From contig JANPWX010000062.1 of the NCBI GenBank assembly GCA_024734555.1, forward strand, positions 2,023,541 through 2,087,540: 64,000 bases of DNA. Reading direction: 5' to 3'. The notes beneath the pieces were generated by a model that saw only the letters and a program-made list of their open reading frames with translations, did no database searches and was not told the origin of the DNA. Position numbers and translations under genes: made by a program. Positions 26,561 to 40,391 of the stretch are shown here, piece after piece (the stretch's first letter is position 1; every line of letters starts with the position of its first letter). The stretch comes from Trochalopteron elliotii. Taxonomy: Eukaryota; Chordata; Aves; Passeriformes; Leiothrichidae.

Positions 26561-29500
26561 CCCATTCATCAGCAGAGCTGTCTGGGTTTTGGGTATGTTT
26601 GCTATTTAGAATGTTTTCTCTACCTCTGGATGTAGACTGTTGTAATAGAAAGGCTGGAATTTGTTGTGAATGGAGGATGAATGGTCATGTCTGGGCGTGG
26701 GGTCCCTGGATGAAGCACACAGCAGGAAAAGAGTTCTCAGCTTGGACTATGCTATTGGCAGGCAAATTACCCAACCTAGTACAGCTGGTGTGCATTTTAC
26801 AATACACCCAGTTCTGGAGAAAAGGAGCAAGGAAGAAATCCTGATGACTCACAGAGGTGAGACAGAATGAAGACACTGATCACTATCAGCTGCTAAAGGT
26901 TACAAAGAGGCGTATCCAAAATCTCTGCATTGTTACCAGCCAAGAGGAACCGAGGAGATATGAAGAGAACCTCAGAGTTGGTGTCACTTCTCTCCTGTGT
27001 AATTGCCATGGACAGAGGCCTCACCGTGGCAGGTGGGCAGCCTGGTGCCCACTGCCTTGGTGCCCCATGGCTGTATGGGCTTCAGGGGAGCACATGCTCC
27101 CGGTGTGAACAAAAGTTAAAAGTTGCCTTGTTTCGAGGTCTGCTCTAAGTACAACCAGCTTCCCCGAAGATGGTCTGGCACTGGCACATGCTGCCTTGTT
27201 GACAGAATGTTGCAATAGCATTTCCCACAAGTGTCTAGGTTTATCTTTTTGCAGGGAGCAAACTGGCCTTGAAGCCTTAAGAGTTCAGCCATTTATGTTA
27301 CTTTCTGTCACGAATCCTGATGAGTATTAATGGGCTCCTACAGTCTTGGTCGAATTTTCTGAGTGTTCTTTGCTGTATGGATAACCTGAGAGGCTTTTGA
27401 GTTCTGTCCTGCATCTTCCCATTGATCTTCAGAGCAGAAAGCTTTTGTTCCCTTTTATTAATGTGTATTAACTGCTTTGAGTTGCCTTTCCTGTGAGCAA
27501 TTTTATCACTCACCCAGCCTTAATCACTGCATTGATTTATCTGAGCAGAAAAAGAGAGAGGAACTAATCTTCAGAGTTGTTTAATGCCTACAGTTCTTTC
27601 CAATATATACATTCAGCCAGCCCTACAATAACTCTCAAGCAGGTTTGAACAACAGAATAAAGGAAAAACAATATTTTTTTCTTCTGCTCTTTGGTGCCAT
27701 TTGCAGTCTCTCCAAACTACAAACTGTGAATGCTTTGGGTAGATGAGAAGACTGATGAGGAAAATGAGCCAGACTAATAATAACAGATGAGAAAGAAACC
27801 TGGTGGGGGAAACAGAAACAAAGCATGAACTTAGAAAAAATACTCCAAGGTCACCTTACAGGAAAGAAGACTCAGAAATTAATACAATAACTTTTTTATT
27901 TTAATTAAAAAACAATGCAAGTACAAACTGGCAAGAAATTCAAATTAAGATAAGCAATGGCCACCAGATTATTTGTAAATTGGCCAAGAAATATTTGATT
28001 CTATTAGTGCTGTGAAAAGAAACATTCATTTTTGAACAGGCTTGATATTAAAATTCAAGTATCTTATCTTGATTAGTGAAGTTATTCATATCTGCACCCA
28101 AATTATAAAACTTTTACTTCTCAGATTTTATGTGCTGATAAAATATCAAATGAAGGTGGAATTTTATAAGATTTATATTTGCGAGGATGAGAGGATCAGT
28201 TTAGGAACCCCTTCTCAGTTGTTTCTGGATTACTGAAGTTAATGTTTTGGGGAGGGGAAGTTGTTAGATCAAGAGGAAACTATACAAAGTATTTTAAGTG
28301 GTCCTGTATTTCCAGCTGTTAATGGACTAAGAAACTATGGGTCAAAGATGTGATCTCAGTCCAATAAGAAAACTGGAATGTAGAGAATGGAAGTCAGTGA
28401 AACATCCTCCTTATCTGATGGGAGCATTACCCCTTAGGATCTTCTTATCAGTGACCATGAGTGTAGATATCCCTTAAAGGAGCAAATTACCTGGTAATAG
28501 GGTAAAATGCTGCAAAAATGACAAAATCTCTTTCAATAAGAAGGAGCAGTCATGAAGGGCAAAACAAGAGCTGCAGGTCTACAAAGAACTTTTTTATTAA
28601 GTTTCCTAATTTGAGAATTTTTTTTTCAATCAGCATTATTACAGGCATTGCAGGAGATTTTTTTCTTCAACACTTATGGAGTAAAGACAAATATAAAAGT
28701 AGTCTTGGAACACACAATGTTCAGCAAGTGCTCATTGCAGCTGAGTCTTGTATTTGCATAGAAGTTTTGCTTATCCTTTTTTCAAATTGTTGAGTTCTTT
28801 ATGAGAACAAAGATGCCATTCCAGTTAGAAGATGTTGGCTAGGCAGACTGTGGTTGGGTTCTGTTTATTTCAAAAATAAACAAAGACTCAGTCTGTTTAC
28901 ACAAGATCTGGAGGCACATCCGGATATATCTGAGTCTGAAGGAAAACAATGGCAGAATGAGTGAAAAAAATATTTCAGGCAGCACTTTGATTTCTGGAAT
29001 CTGTAGTAGGAGCCAAACAGCTTGCCAGGACACAATCTTACTGGTGGTGCAGGAGCAGGGAGGGATCTTGCTCTCTTGAATATTTTGGCTTGTCAGATTA
29101 CAACAAAGTGATGGGTTGTTATATACTTAGACAGCTAAAGACCATTTGGAACAACACAAAAACAGTTGTGGAAATGAATTATATTACAGATTTAGGTGAT
29201 CAGAAATATGTTAAGAACTATCAAGGGACAATCCTGGAGATCATGATGTGACAAAGTTCATCATCTGATCTACTCAGAACATACATCACTGCAACTGGTT
29301 TTGCCAAAACTGATGGCCAGACTGTAAAAGTCCAGGCATCTTATTAAATTTTAAGAAAACTTTGTGGTAATTTTGCATTCACAGTAAAATCACAATGGGT
29401 ACATTTGTAGTTCAAACTGTCTTTAAATGATCGGTGTAACCATTCCTAATGTTTAATGAACAGCAATATTAACACAACAAATCCATACATTAAAAATAAA

Positions 29501-32014
29501 TTGCTGGCTTTTTCACTTTTCAAGCAGTGTGAAAATTTAACCAATTTCAACACAGAAGTGAGAGCTATAGAAATGACTCACCTAAAAATGCTGTCTTAGA
29601 GGGAATGCAGAACAGCATTTTACCACCAAATGAAAAAAAAAAAAAAGATCCCAGTATGTACATACTATTTCTTTCACTTTCCCTGAATCTCAACAGATCT
29701 ATAAATCTGCCATTACTTAAGCAGAGACCGTCAGTGCTTTGTGTCTTGTTCCCTCCCTTCCTGCTATACAGGAAATAAGGAAATCACAATCAGGAGGTGA
29801 TGAGAGTCACAATTGCACATTACTACTTTTTATCTTATAACAAGCACATTGATCAACTATATATTAAAAAAAAATCACAATTTAAAAAAAATCATTTGGA
29901 CAGAGTCGTTTAGCACATTCTCGTGAGTGCAGGAAGTATTGAAGAGTGCCTCCTGGCTCCTGGGCCATGTTTGGGTATTTTTTTGATCAGAGAAAATAGT
30001 TCCTACTCACATGTAACAGGAACTGTCAGGATGGAGTCTGCTTATTCAGGCTGGTAGAGGCATTCTGGGGATCAGCTTTAATTTTCTCTATAATGTGTGC
30101 ATCCACAGTGTCTATATAAAGTAACTGTTGCATTAAAAATAATGTGAGTAGTAACTTTCAGAATATATATTTTTTTTGTCTAAATAAAGGCTTAGTTCAT
30201 AGTACATAGAATTGTTCTTTATCTGAATGAGCATGGTCAGAAAAATGCTGTCAGATTAATTATTTACAATGGAAATCATTTGTCCCTTTAAGACAATATT
30301 TGGGATAAGAACAAAGACTATTTATGACCTTCTGAAGAAGCAAGAAGAAAGTGGCAAAGCTTTTACTTCAAGTGTGGTTTTGATAGTTTTAGAAGGTGTT
30401 GATTGAAAAGTGGAATGAGCAATCACTCAATCAGAGGTCAGAACTCTAGTGAGTAGATTATATTCTCATGATCTGTGACTAACAGAGTAATAAAAAGCCT
30501 AGTGAACATGTGTACCATGTAAATACAATTCTATTGTCAGACAGTTTGTGGTAAATTGAAATGGCTGCTCTGAGGTCACAGCAAGCAGTCTGTTTCCTGG
30601 AATTTCTGCAGGCAAGTTGCACATCCTGTAAACAGGAGCTCTCTAGATCTGTGGCATTGCACTGCCAGGTACTGTGCATGACACAGACTCTAACAAATAA
30701 GATCATTCTGTAGAGGCAGAGAAAGCTGGTCTCAAATTATCCAGAAAGTTGAAGGACATATGGATACCACTGCTGAGAAAATCAAATAACAAATATTTTA
30801 TCTTTGCCTCAATTTTTATATGTTTTGAGTTGGGTAATAGAGAGAAAGCATCAGAGACTGCATTCTCAGTTACAAGGTCATTGGATACAGATAATTTTCC
30901 TTCTCTCAGAACACAGCACTGGGCATTTGGTGTAATGACTTGGTACAAACAGCTGTATTTCTCACAAAAAAATTAAAAATAATAAAAAAAGTAAAATTTA
31001 ATCCATTGCTTACATTTTCAGAAAGAGCACATATAGTTCATTTTTGCTTCTGCTTGCTTTGCAGGTTGGGGTACTTGCAAGATTGTGTGCAATGTGCCAA
31101 GCTTCCTTGAGCATTGGAGTTCAACAAGCTTTCATGATCTTCCTTTTTTATTCCTTTATCTGCCCATTATGAAATGGTGAGTTTTGGTTAGGGTGGGACA
31201 AAAAGGTTCTGTATTCAGTTGTTTCAGCTTTCTGATTTGACTTATACAGAAAAGGTCATATTTTTTATCTTCTGCTTAGTGAGTTTGAGAGGTTCTTTCT
31301 AAACTGTTGATAGTAGTTAATAGGAAATGCAGGGAAGGACTCAACTAAATGTCTAAATCAGAGACAGGCAACTCTTAACCCCTTTAAAATCAATAGAGAG
31401 TAACGGGAACTTCAGGTTTTTAATTTCTTACTAAAATAAGCATAAAAGATCTGAAGCTTTTCAAACATGGAGAGGAGAGGCAAATCAACTTTCAGGAAAA
31501 AGAACATGAGTATCTTCTGTCTCTTATCGATTAGCAAATTACCAACTAACAGTGCTCCTGATGCCTTTCTTTACTTCATGTACTTGGAATACAGGAATCA
31601 AAATAGCTTTTAGGCCTTACTGATATAACTAGAAAACAACCATAAAGGAAACTGCTCACTGCATGAAGGAGTTGGAATGCACATCCCATTGCAATGGGTA
31701 AGCTTTTCCTAATGCTTTAGCATCTGCTTTCATGTTTATGCTGCAGTAATTTCAGAGAATATCTTTAGAACTAAAATTACTAAAGAGAGACTCAAAAGAG
31801 CATTTGGTTCCTAAGATGTGCTCCCAGTGGGATTATCTGTGCTAAAACCAGCAGTGTTCCCCTTCCCCTGGAATCAGTGTCTGTGACCATTCAATACTGA
31901 AAGTTTCAGTATCACTCCAGAGCAAGTCTCTTCTACACCATCTTGATATCTCTGTAATCTGTAAAAAGAGACAAGCTCAAGAAACTGTTACCTACCTGAT
32001 CCAAAAAATAAGGT
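26561..32014. other. Intergenic DNA, no gene recognised
   Basis: The part at 26640-27290 is richer in GC and has overlapping open frames on several strands, none resembling a known protein. It could be more of the old CR1 or another decayed repeat. The rest is AT-rich. A 14-base A run lies at 29633-29646. A splice-acceptor-like site precedes a short plus-strand frame near 31064, but nothing supports an exon. Confidence 0.5.
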
Positions 32015-32063
32015 TCATAGAATCACAGGATGGGTTAGGTTGGCAGGGACCTTACAGGTCACC
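32015..32063 (-). mobile_element. CR1 3'-end remnant
   Basis: The plus strand reads TCATAGAATCACAGGATGGG, then TTAGGTTGGCAGGGACCTTACAGG. This is the reverse complement of the conserved bird CR1 3' terminus (TTCTATGATTCT octamers preceded by the CCTTCCAACC-type segment). Only the terminal fifty or so bases are recognisable, as expected for a severely 5'-truncated copy in minus orientation. Confidence 0.85.
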
Positions 32064-35000
32064 TTGTATGTTGCTAATGGCTTCTGAACTATAAAGGCTT
32101 GAGGCAGATGTGACACCTGTAGAGAGTTACTGGAGAGAAATTGCAGTAAAGCACAAACTATGGCACTGGGTGCTGTTCCTTAAGGTAGGGCAGTTGCCTT
32201 GTCCTGAGAGTTTCAAGCTGAAAAGCATGAGTGGTGTACTTCTTAAATGCTATCAACTTCACTTAGAGATCATCTAACTGATCTCACAGCCTGAAAACTC
32301 ACTGTGAAATTAAGTGGGCAAGTGAAAATTTAAAATACATTACATTATGGAGGAAATAAAAAGCTTAAATGCATAGCATTAATCCTTACTGAAATCTTAA
32401 TAAAGCACTGAGTCTTGGAAGAACATTTCTGTTCCATAATAGCCCTGCCTTTGAATGGCCCAGTCCCACCAAAAGCAGAGCGCACAGCACTGATCTCTTT
32501 GCATTGGAACAATTTCCTGAGCAGTATCAGTAACCATCTCTGTTTAAATGTCTGAAACTGAAGTCAGGAGAGAGTAATTTATCCTGCACTTGTCATTTGA
32601 AAATCTCACCATGGTGTTTTCTAAGAAGGAACAAAACTTCCATCTAGAGAAAACTGAAAAGATGGCTTACATTTGCATCAAGAACATACTCATTTCATTG
32701 GGTTGTGCCCAGTTTTCTGAAAGATCTACAGTAAATTCTACAAAAAGGGGACTAAAAATGCCAGTTCAACTCTGAATATTTTTTATTAAACTGTTTGGAA
32801 CTTGTGAACAAAAAATCTCTTATCTATGAAGGGCTAGTTCTTCTATGACATTTTACATTGCACTCTTTGTGCTGCTGAAAAATAAGGTGATAATTTTCTT
32901 TATAAAATAAAACAGACTGAACCAAGATTTTATAATAATGTTCAGAACTGCCTAGCAAGAAGAATAGTAGCCTTGAGTTGAAAACACAGAATAACTGTGA
33001 GAATTACAGTTCAAGCTTTTAAACTAGGAAAAAACAAGTACATATAATGATATACAAATACAAAATTCATTATTTAATGAAAACAAAAAAAAATCTCATC
33101 TGAGTGGGCCAAGATGGACCTTACATGTCAGAGAGACTCTTGCTCTTTATATTAAAAAACTCTCCACAATTTACTTAAAAAAAAAAAATTACAAACCTCA
33201 GGGGCAGAATTTCATCATTTTGCACAGAACAGGAAAAACTGTCAAGCCACTAACATTATGAATTACTATTGTAGATATCACATAAGATGAAACTTGACTT
33301 TTTCTTTGCCTAGAGAGTTAGGTTAACTTAAGCCTAACCCTAACATTCTCTGTCTTTTCTCTGGAAACAGTATTTTCACTTTGTCCTAGTCTCATGTTCT
33401 AGAATCCTGTCTAAAGAGCTGGTGTATATAAAACAAAGAAGTTTATTTGCACAATCTACCATCTTGGCCCTTCCCTCACCCAAAGTCTAGTAGTAGGGAT
33501 GAGTATTCTGGCAATATTTTCCATTATCTGCTTGCAAGTTAGTGCCTAACACTCCTGTGTGTGTGATTTCTTTCAAAGCCAAGGTGGCCAAGGTCTTAGA
33601 CAGGTTTTTTCCAACTTTGAGTGAACACATAGGTTATCATCCAGCCTGAGGAAATCTGCACTTAACATGGTGTCTGCAGCTTCCCTGCTTCTCTCTCACT
33701 ACTTCCTTCTAACGGAAATCCTGGCAGGCAATACAGCACTCCCTTGTCCACAGAGCTCTCCACTGTCTGCATTTAGAATGGTCACCTAGGATGTTCAAGA
33801 AAACACCCCGGGCATCACGTCTTCTGTTTCTGGAGGACTGCACTGACAGGTAGGTCTTTGATATATTTGGCTTTCTAAGATTGCAAACCTCTCTTTAGGT
33901 CTTTATTAACCTAGATTGCTGCAAAGTCAAACATCAACTACTTCCACCTTTTAATTGTATGTTTTCAAGACTGAATATTGATTAGCTGCCTAAATAAATA
34001 GTATTTTCCATAAACCAACTCTCCATTATAATACTTACCCCTTATCCCTATTACCACCTAATGTAGGAATGGACTGATACCGAATTTAAAGTTTTTCCAG
34101 GATTTCTTTGTAACAGAATAGAAACGTACTTCTCAGGGGAAGACAACAACCCTAATCAGAAAGGTTCCTATTTTTTGCAAGACATAAACTGTAATTCCCA
34201 TAGACAGGAAACCCAGATTAGACAAAACTATGTAAGAATATTTGCTGAATTGTGCAAAACGAGAAGAGAGAAGAAGATAAAGCTCTGGAACAGAAAAATC
34301 TAGTGGTACAAGCCTGAATTTCAAAATTTATACAAACATATCAAAAAGACATTTTATCTTTTGTATGACTACCAAAACTTACTCAAGCTTTAAATTTTTT
34401 AAAAAAAAATTAATCTTTGAATAAAGATGCAATATAAAGTCAGTAGAAGAAAGAGTACTTTGTTAAAAATACAAGTAGCAAATAATCGCTTTTTGTGTTG
34501 CAGAGGTCACAGACTGAAGGTGTCTGAACACTGTTTTCCACATACCCTTTTTCCACACCTTTTTCCTTTCTTTCAAGGATTGCTTTCCCCACAGTGGAAA
34601 TGCATTGCATGAGGCAGAGGTGACAGATGGGCTCTCCTGCCTCTGTGTTAATGGAAATGAGGGGCATTAATACTCCTAACACCCCTTTCCCATGTCTATT
34701 GGTTAGCTGTAATACCTTCAGAAACTGGGCACAGGTAGAATGTATTACCAACTAAAATGAAACATTATGTCTTAAGGTCAGAAATTATGGAGAGAATTTC
34801 ACCAGTAATGTGAGTGCTGCAGCAACTGGAACTTCCTTCACAAACTGTAACCATGCCAGTTTTTCAGTTAGAACTTGATGTTAACATTAATGAACCACGA
34901 CTGGGCTTCAAATAAATGCTTGTTTTTGTAACCCAGATGCACTTGGAAAAAAAGGGAGAAAAGGGAAAATGTTGTGACACCAGACTTATTATCAAAAAAA

Positions 35001-36389
35001 ATTAGATAAGAAATAGTACTGAATACACAGAAAATTAAATATTATTGCTTTTTATAACCTATTTTCTGCTGATTTACTATTTATAATTAGACTTATTATG
35101 GTATAACTATCCTAAATAGAGCTTTACAGAAAAAAAACCCCATAGAGTATAACACTAAGAGAACATGATTCTTGAATAAAATTAACAATCAGATACCTAC
35201 TAAAACATGTTATGTGAATAAAACATAATATTTTGTCGTTGACTATCAGATTCCAACTTGTCTCTTAGCAACATGATACAGATTTTTTTGTTTAAAGCAA
35301 AGCACAGAAATTGGTCACATGCTTTGTCTTGCACAAATTGTCTTTAACTCTTTTGTTAAATATTCCATTTATTTTGGTCATAATTCCAAAAGAAACAATC
35401 TGTTCAAACTGTTCAGCCAAACACAATGTCATTTGGCAAAGCACTGTGGTCCTCCATAAAGCCAGTTCTCTAGAGATAATTGTTTGCACATATCAGTAGT
35501 CCAACATCTACAACGTGCTGATTTTGAAATGTGGGCACACAGAGGCCTCTCTGCAATTTTCTTCAGAGAACCTCAAGTTCACTTTCTGTAACCAGCAATG
35601 TCGCACAAGACACAGAATCAGGTGAACCTTCCTGGGCTTAAACACTCAAACACAAAATTGCCAGAAAGCAGTATTTCTCCCTTTGTATTAATTTTAAGGC
35701 TGATCCCTGGTTAGTATTTAGCACAGTCAGATGGCAGTACCACTGTTTATGTGTTGCAGTCTTACAAAGCATGGTGATGAACCCAAGACAAACATCTTGT
35801 CCTAACCACAGACTCATTCTGTCCCCATTAGTAACTGCTGACTTGTGCTGCACTGTGTCCTCCACAGAAAAGACAAGTATCCCAAGATGCTTCTCCAAAG
35901 CATAACTGGCCAGTAATCCCATAATTTGATAGGTATACTATTAATTGACTCATTAAAAAAATACTGAGGTGAGACATTTTAACACTGTTTTAAAGCAGAG
36001 CACAATTGTCACACTGCTGGATCAAAATGATCTCCCCTGCATTAACAATTTTGTTAAGGTACTGAAAATGCCGAGCATAAAGTGTGCAGGAAAAAAAATC
36101 TTTCCATGATTTTAAATAGCAGCACACAATCTCTGGATTCTAGAGATTTCATATGATTCCATGGTTATTAGCTGCAATAAGTGATTCAGATCACTGATGT
36201 GCAGCCCCTCACTATATGTGTGACCTCGTGCTAAAAGCCTGAAGCTTGCAGAAAAGTTCTTTTTGCCTTCTGTACTGATTCCTAAAGCTGTAAATAAACC
36301 CTGAATCCCAAGTACTGGAGTCGTCCTTCAGCATGTCTCCTGAAACTACCCACAAGAACGATACTCCTATGGCTGCTGAGGGGGGGAAT
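32064..36389. other. Intergenic DNA, no gene recognised
   Basis: Mostly AT-rich unique-looking sequence. The segment 33540-33860 is less AT-rich but carries no recognisable coding or repeat signature. No RNA gene is supported. Confidence 0.5.
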
Positions 36390-36780
36390 TATTAAATTAA
36401 AAATTAAATAATAATTAAATTATTAAACAGCAGGGGTTGTTTCTCCTGCCGGTGCTGCCCAGTCCAAGGGGAAGGCTTGCTAATGCCCCTGTGCCCACCA
36501 TTCCCAAGGGCCCTCACCTCGGCCCTGGCCCTGCTGCACTCCCTGCCCAGCAGCTGAGTTTCCTGGGGCTGGAGGAAACCTGCTGGGCCAGACAAATACG
36601 TACTTCAGTTAATTGCCCGCTCCGTGTGGGCTCTGGGGATGAAAGCCGCTGGTCCAGCACACACGAGCTGCCAGGCACAGACAGTAACGGCCTGGAGGAA
36701 AAGAGGGAAAAGGAAGCGCCCGGCAGCTCCCACCGGCCCAGCTGCATCCGTTCCCTCCCTGCCCCATTTCCTCACATAAA
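36390..36780. other. Isolated GC-rich block with AT-rich left edge
   Basis: A tract made almost only of A and T (36390-36427) switches abruptly to about 340 bases of GC-rich sequence with more CpG than the neighbourhood. A plus-strand frame runs through it from a TTG at 36437 to 36892 (151 codons). Its predicted product is Pro/Leu/Ser-rich, resembles no family I know, and overlaps open frames on the minus strand, as GC-rich DNA often does. It may be a regulatory element, an unrecognised retroposed piece or a small CpG-rich remnant. It lies about 3.5 kb downstream of the TBC1D19 stop codon. Confidence 0.45.
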
Positions 36781-39700
36781 ATACTGGACAGAATATTTTA
36801 CTGCTTTGTTGCAATATGTTGAAAGGCTCTTCCCCTTCCTCACTGAAGATAAAGCCCTTCAGTTTTGCAATGTATTTCAGTATCTTTTATAAAATGCTTA
36901 TTTTATTGTTAATTAACAGCTCACTGTATTGCTTTCCCCAAACTGGTATTTATACAGCAATTCTGTTTCAAGGAATCCCTTCGGTCTTGTTGGAAACATT
37001 TTATAAAATTCATTAGAAGATAGTAAAATAGGTGCAAGCTTCCACTCTTCAGCTTTTTTTTTTCTTTTCTGTTTTCTAGCAACAAGTAGAAATGTATCTT
37101 AGGGTGGAGACTCCTTGCAGCCTTTCCCTTTACTGAGATATCTAACTGTTTTACAGTCTTTATACTCTCGTCATTTCTCATAATATAATTTGTTACTATG
37201 ACAAAAAAATCCACTAAAAATTATAAACTCTTCTAGTTATTCAGTTGTTCCATGATCCTGCCATTAAGATTTGAGGTTCAATATATTTTTGGAAGTACTG
37301 AAGGAAGATAACTTGGGTACATTTTTAGACAAGCCTATTTACTTTTGCATTTTTACAACAGTCCACTTGACATAACAAGAAACCCTTGACAGACCACAGC
37401 CAGAATCCTAAGGTAAGCAGCAAAAAAGTTGATCATTATCTATAAATATGAAGACAACTGGTTCTTGTACTGAAATGTCTGTTTATATTGATTTCAGATA
37501 GGGAGGAACAGACCAAAACAATTTGACTCAATCGAGTCATTGGACATTAAGCTAAGCCTATTTAAACCACTGTAATTATCATTAGATATGATTCTACAAT
37601 CACATCTTAATCACAGCTTAAAACATTAAAAGTGAAAAAGGAGTTTTAGGAATTTGGAAGTCAATGACAGACTATAGATGTCAAGATGTTTCAACTGATC
37701 TCTAAAGTTAAAGAATTAAAACTTAAATAATTGATACTACTTATGTCTATAACAGAACTATCTAACTGCAAGATAGAAACCAGTCATTTTAACATTAAAA
37801 AAATTAAATTAGTATTTATTTAAGCAAAGGAAATTAAAAATACAAGTATCAGCCAGAATCTGAAACAGAGTATTTTGCTGGAATTAAATGAGTAACTGAG
37901 GGGAACAGGAAAACAACACCACTTCAGTAAAAGCAACATTTTAAAATAGATTTTTTTAAAAATATATAAAAATCTAACAGTATAGTTGAAGCTTAAGGTG
38001 AGGATCTAGTTCACTTTTTAATCTCATTTTAGTCTCATTTTTGAGCACTTACGCTCAGTATTCCTGTACACAAGAAGGTGTGTGGGGACCCTCATGAGCT
38101 CCAGAGCACAAGGCTCCCCTGCCAGTCATCAGGAGAGACACTGGGGAAGGTCAGGAACAGTGCAAGTGCCCCTGTGGGGAAGATGGAGGGGATGCAAGGG
38201 AGATGGGAGATAAAAACACACCATATTCTGATAGTCATGGAACTGCTTGTTCAAACAAGAATCCAACAGTCTCTATCTCTGCCTACTTACAGCATTTCCA
38301 AATTTATTGAAAATGAAAAAGAAGAGAAGATACTGCTCAAAAATCCTAATCTGGAAAAGATTAAGGTACTGTTCAGATTCTGCACCATGTACTAGCACAA
38401 AGGAAAGGGAATTAGAGGGTCAGCAGGCCTGTAGGGAATCTCCCTTGCTATTTAGTAAATACTTTTAATTCTTTAAAACACCATGGTAACCTTGTAATGA
38501 CCTTATTGAGCCACAATCCTTGTGACTGCTTTGTAACATTATAAGTTCTAAACGGCTACCCAATTTACGGATTTTAAAAACGGCAAAATACTGCATTTTT
38601 AGAGGTAGATAGATGTATATTATGTGTTATTCTGAAGATGAAATAAGATCTTGTGGTTTATACACCGAGTATCCAGAAATGCAAACAGAAATTCAAGAGA
38701 GGAGAAACTGCTCACTTCCTTAGGAATTTACTCTTTAATCTTTAGCAAATCACTTAATCTTTCTATGCCTTCATTTCCCATATATAAAACAGGGTAATAC
38801 TTGCTGTAAAGGATAAAACCTGTCACGTCTTTTTACAACAACTTCTTGCAAATATTAAGGAAAACATCAATTGTCTTTGTTATGCAGAGCAAAATTTCCC
38901 AATATTCACTCTGTATCTGTTAAGCAGTTTGGCTCTTTATTATGGGGAGTGATACCACCGAGTCCACAGCTTTACCTTTTTTTAAATTAGCCTTATGAAT
39001 TTACTAGTTCAGTAAGTTTCTACTACATTATCCTGACAGAGACAACAAGATTCACAGACATACAGCTCATACCCCTACCTGAGACTACAGCTTAGATCAC
39101 TTGTCCAATTTTGGGCAAAGTATGAAGGATTCATGTTTCACGGATTTACATTCAGTATGGCAAATAATAACAACTACATGTACATAAGCATGTACATGTT
39201 CATAAACTAGGCAAAGACAACAGTCCTATTGCAAATGCAGTGACTATATAACCCATTATCATTTTTCAACTTAGAGCTTTTTTCAGGTGTTAAAATATGC
39301 TCAATCAAATCAGATTATCGATTCCAACTTTGGTATTAAACAAATCAAGCAAATTTTGTGAGGAGGACCTCAAAAAAAGGTACGACAGCTAACAGATGAT
39401 GCCAGCCTGACTGCAGTGACAATCCATCACACATCAATATGAGAAGGCCTCTTGCACTGAAGCCTGAGCTGTTGAATCACAGAGGCTGGAAAACTGTCAA
39501 AGGCACTGCTCTCCCAGAGAGGCTGTGGGGCACAGCAAAAGGACTCTTGGCATCATTCTCAGGGCAATATTTTCTCCCATGCAAAGACCAGCTTCAACAA
39601 GTTCTATGCTCAGGCCTTCTCTGCAGGGGAACAGAGTGTGTGCCTTTGATGGGACTCCAGGGAGGAGCTCAGCAGAGTCCTGAGATAGCTCTAGACTAAC

Positions 39701-40012
39701 CAAAGATGAATGGGGAATGTGTGACTACATCTCTGTGTATGAAAATAATAAACAGGAGCAGTTACATGAGAAAGAACATGGAGAAAATTTCTGTGAAAAG
39801 AATAAATAAGATGGGGATAGCAAAACTGATATACGATCCCACCTTTTCCTTAGAAAACAAGAAAAAATAATTTTGGAAGTAAAAGTATCTTTATTTTCTC
39901 ACTTGACAGTATTGGCGATGATATCCTCTAAGCTGTGAACCAGAAAAAGTAATTTCATATTAAAAGATAAGAGCTTTTACAACTCTGACAATAACATCAC
40001 AGAACTCAGATC
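36781..40012. other. Intergenic DNA downstream of TBC1D19
   Basis: AT-rich with no supported gene. The segments 38070-38240 and 39400-39700 are somewhat richer in GC, with short open frames and no recognisable product. A second AATAAA on the minus strand at 39890-39895 could serve as an alternative TBC1D19 poly(A) signal. Confidence 0.5.
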
Positions 40013-40027
40013 ACGAATTACATGTAT

Positions 40028-40033
40028 TTTATT
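40028..40033 (-). terminator. Candidate TBC1D19 poly(A) signal (AATAAA)
   Basis: The first AATAAA on the minus strand after the TBC1D19 stop codon, 284 bases downstream of it. The following 20-40 bases on the minus strand are T/G-rich (TTCTGTGATGTTATTGTCAG), as expected for a downstream processing element. Cleavage would fall near 40010-40020. Another AATAAA at 39890-39895 is an alternative. Confidence 0.45.
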
Positions 40034-40316
40034 TAATATTACATGCATTTTAAACAGTGATTCATATTGTTTACTTGCACAAGCAGTCATTCTCAATGTA
40101 CAAGTAATAACCATTGCTTTTAGAGTGAAATTAATTAGCATGCACTTCACACAATTGTGTGCAAAGTTATTTTTTCCAGTTAGAAAATATTAAGGTAATT
40201 ATTTCTAAATTGATTTTATACATGGAGTTTAATTTTGGTTTTATGCAGACATTGCATAGTTGATGCTTAGCTTCTCCAGAAAGACTGGAATGTGGTACCA
40301 GTATTGTTGAAGCAGA

Positions 40317-40391
40317 TCAAGTGACAGTAGCAAACAAGAAGATTTGAAGAAGAGGCATAACTTTGAGGGTTGAAAGGTCAGCAAGTACAGC
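40317..40391 (-). CDS. TBC1D19: TBC1D19 last coding exon with stop
   Basis: 75 coding bases beginning in phase 0 after the acceptor TTTCATCCTAG. It encodes [20 protein letters not shown] then ATVT and a TGA stop at 40317-40319. The 3' untranslated region continues leftward, probably to about 40015. Confidence 0.97.
   Translation of the reverse strand, partial: AVLADLSTLKVMPLLQIFLFATVT

Noticed and set aside
31064..31170. Plus-strand exon after a TTTGCAG acceptor
   Set aside because: The frame is short, matches no family and ends quickly; there is no partner exon.
33319..33345. Interstitial telomere repeat (CCTAACCCTAAC)
   Set aside because: Only two units are present, too few to distinguish from chance.
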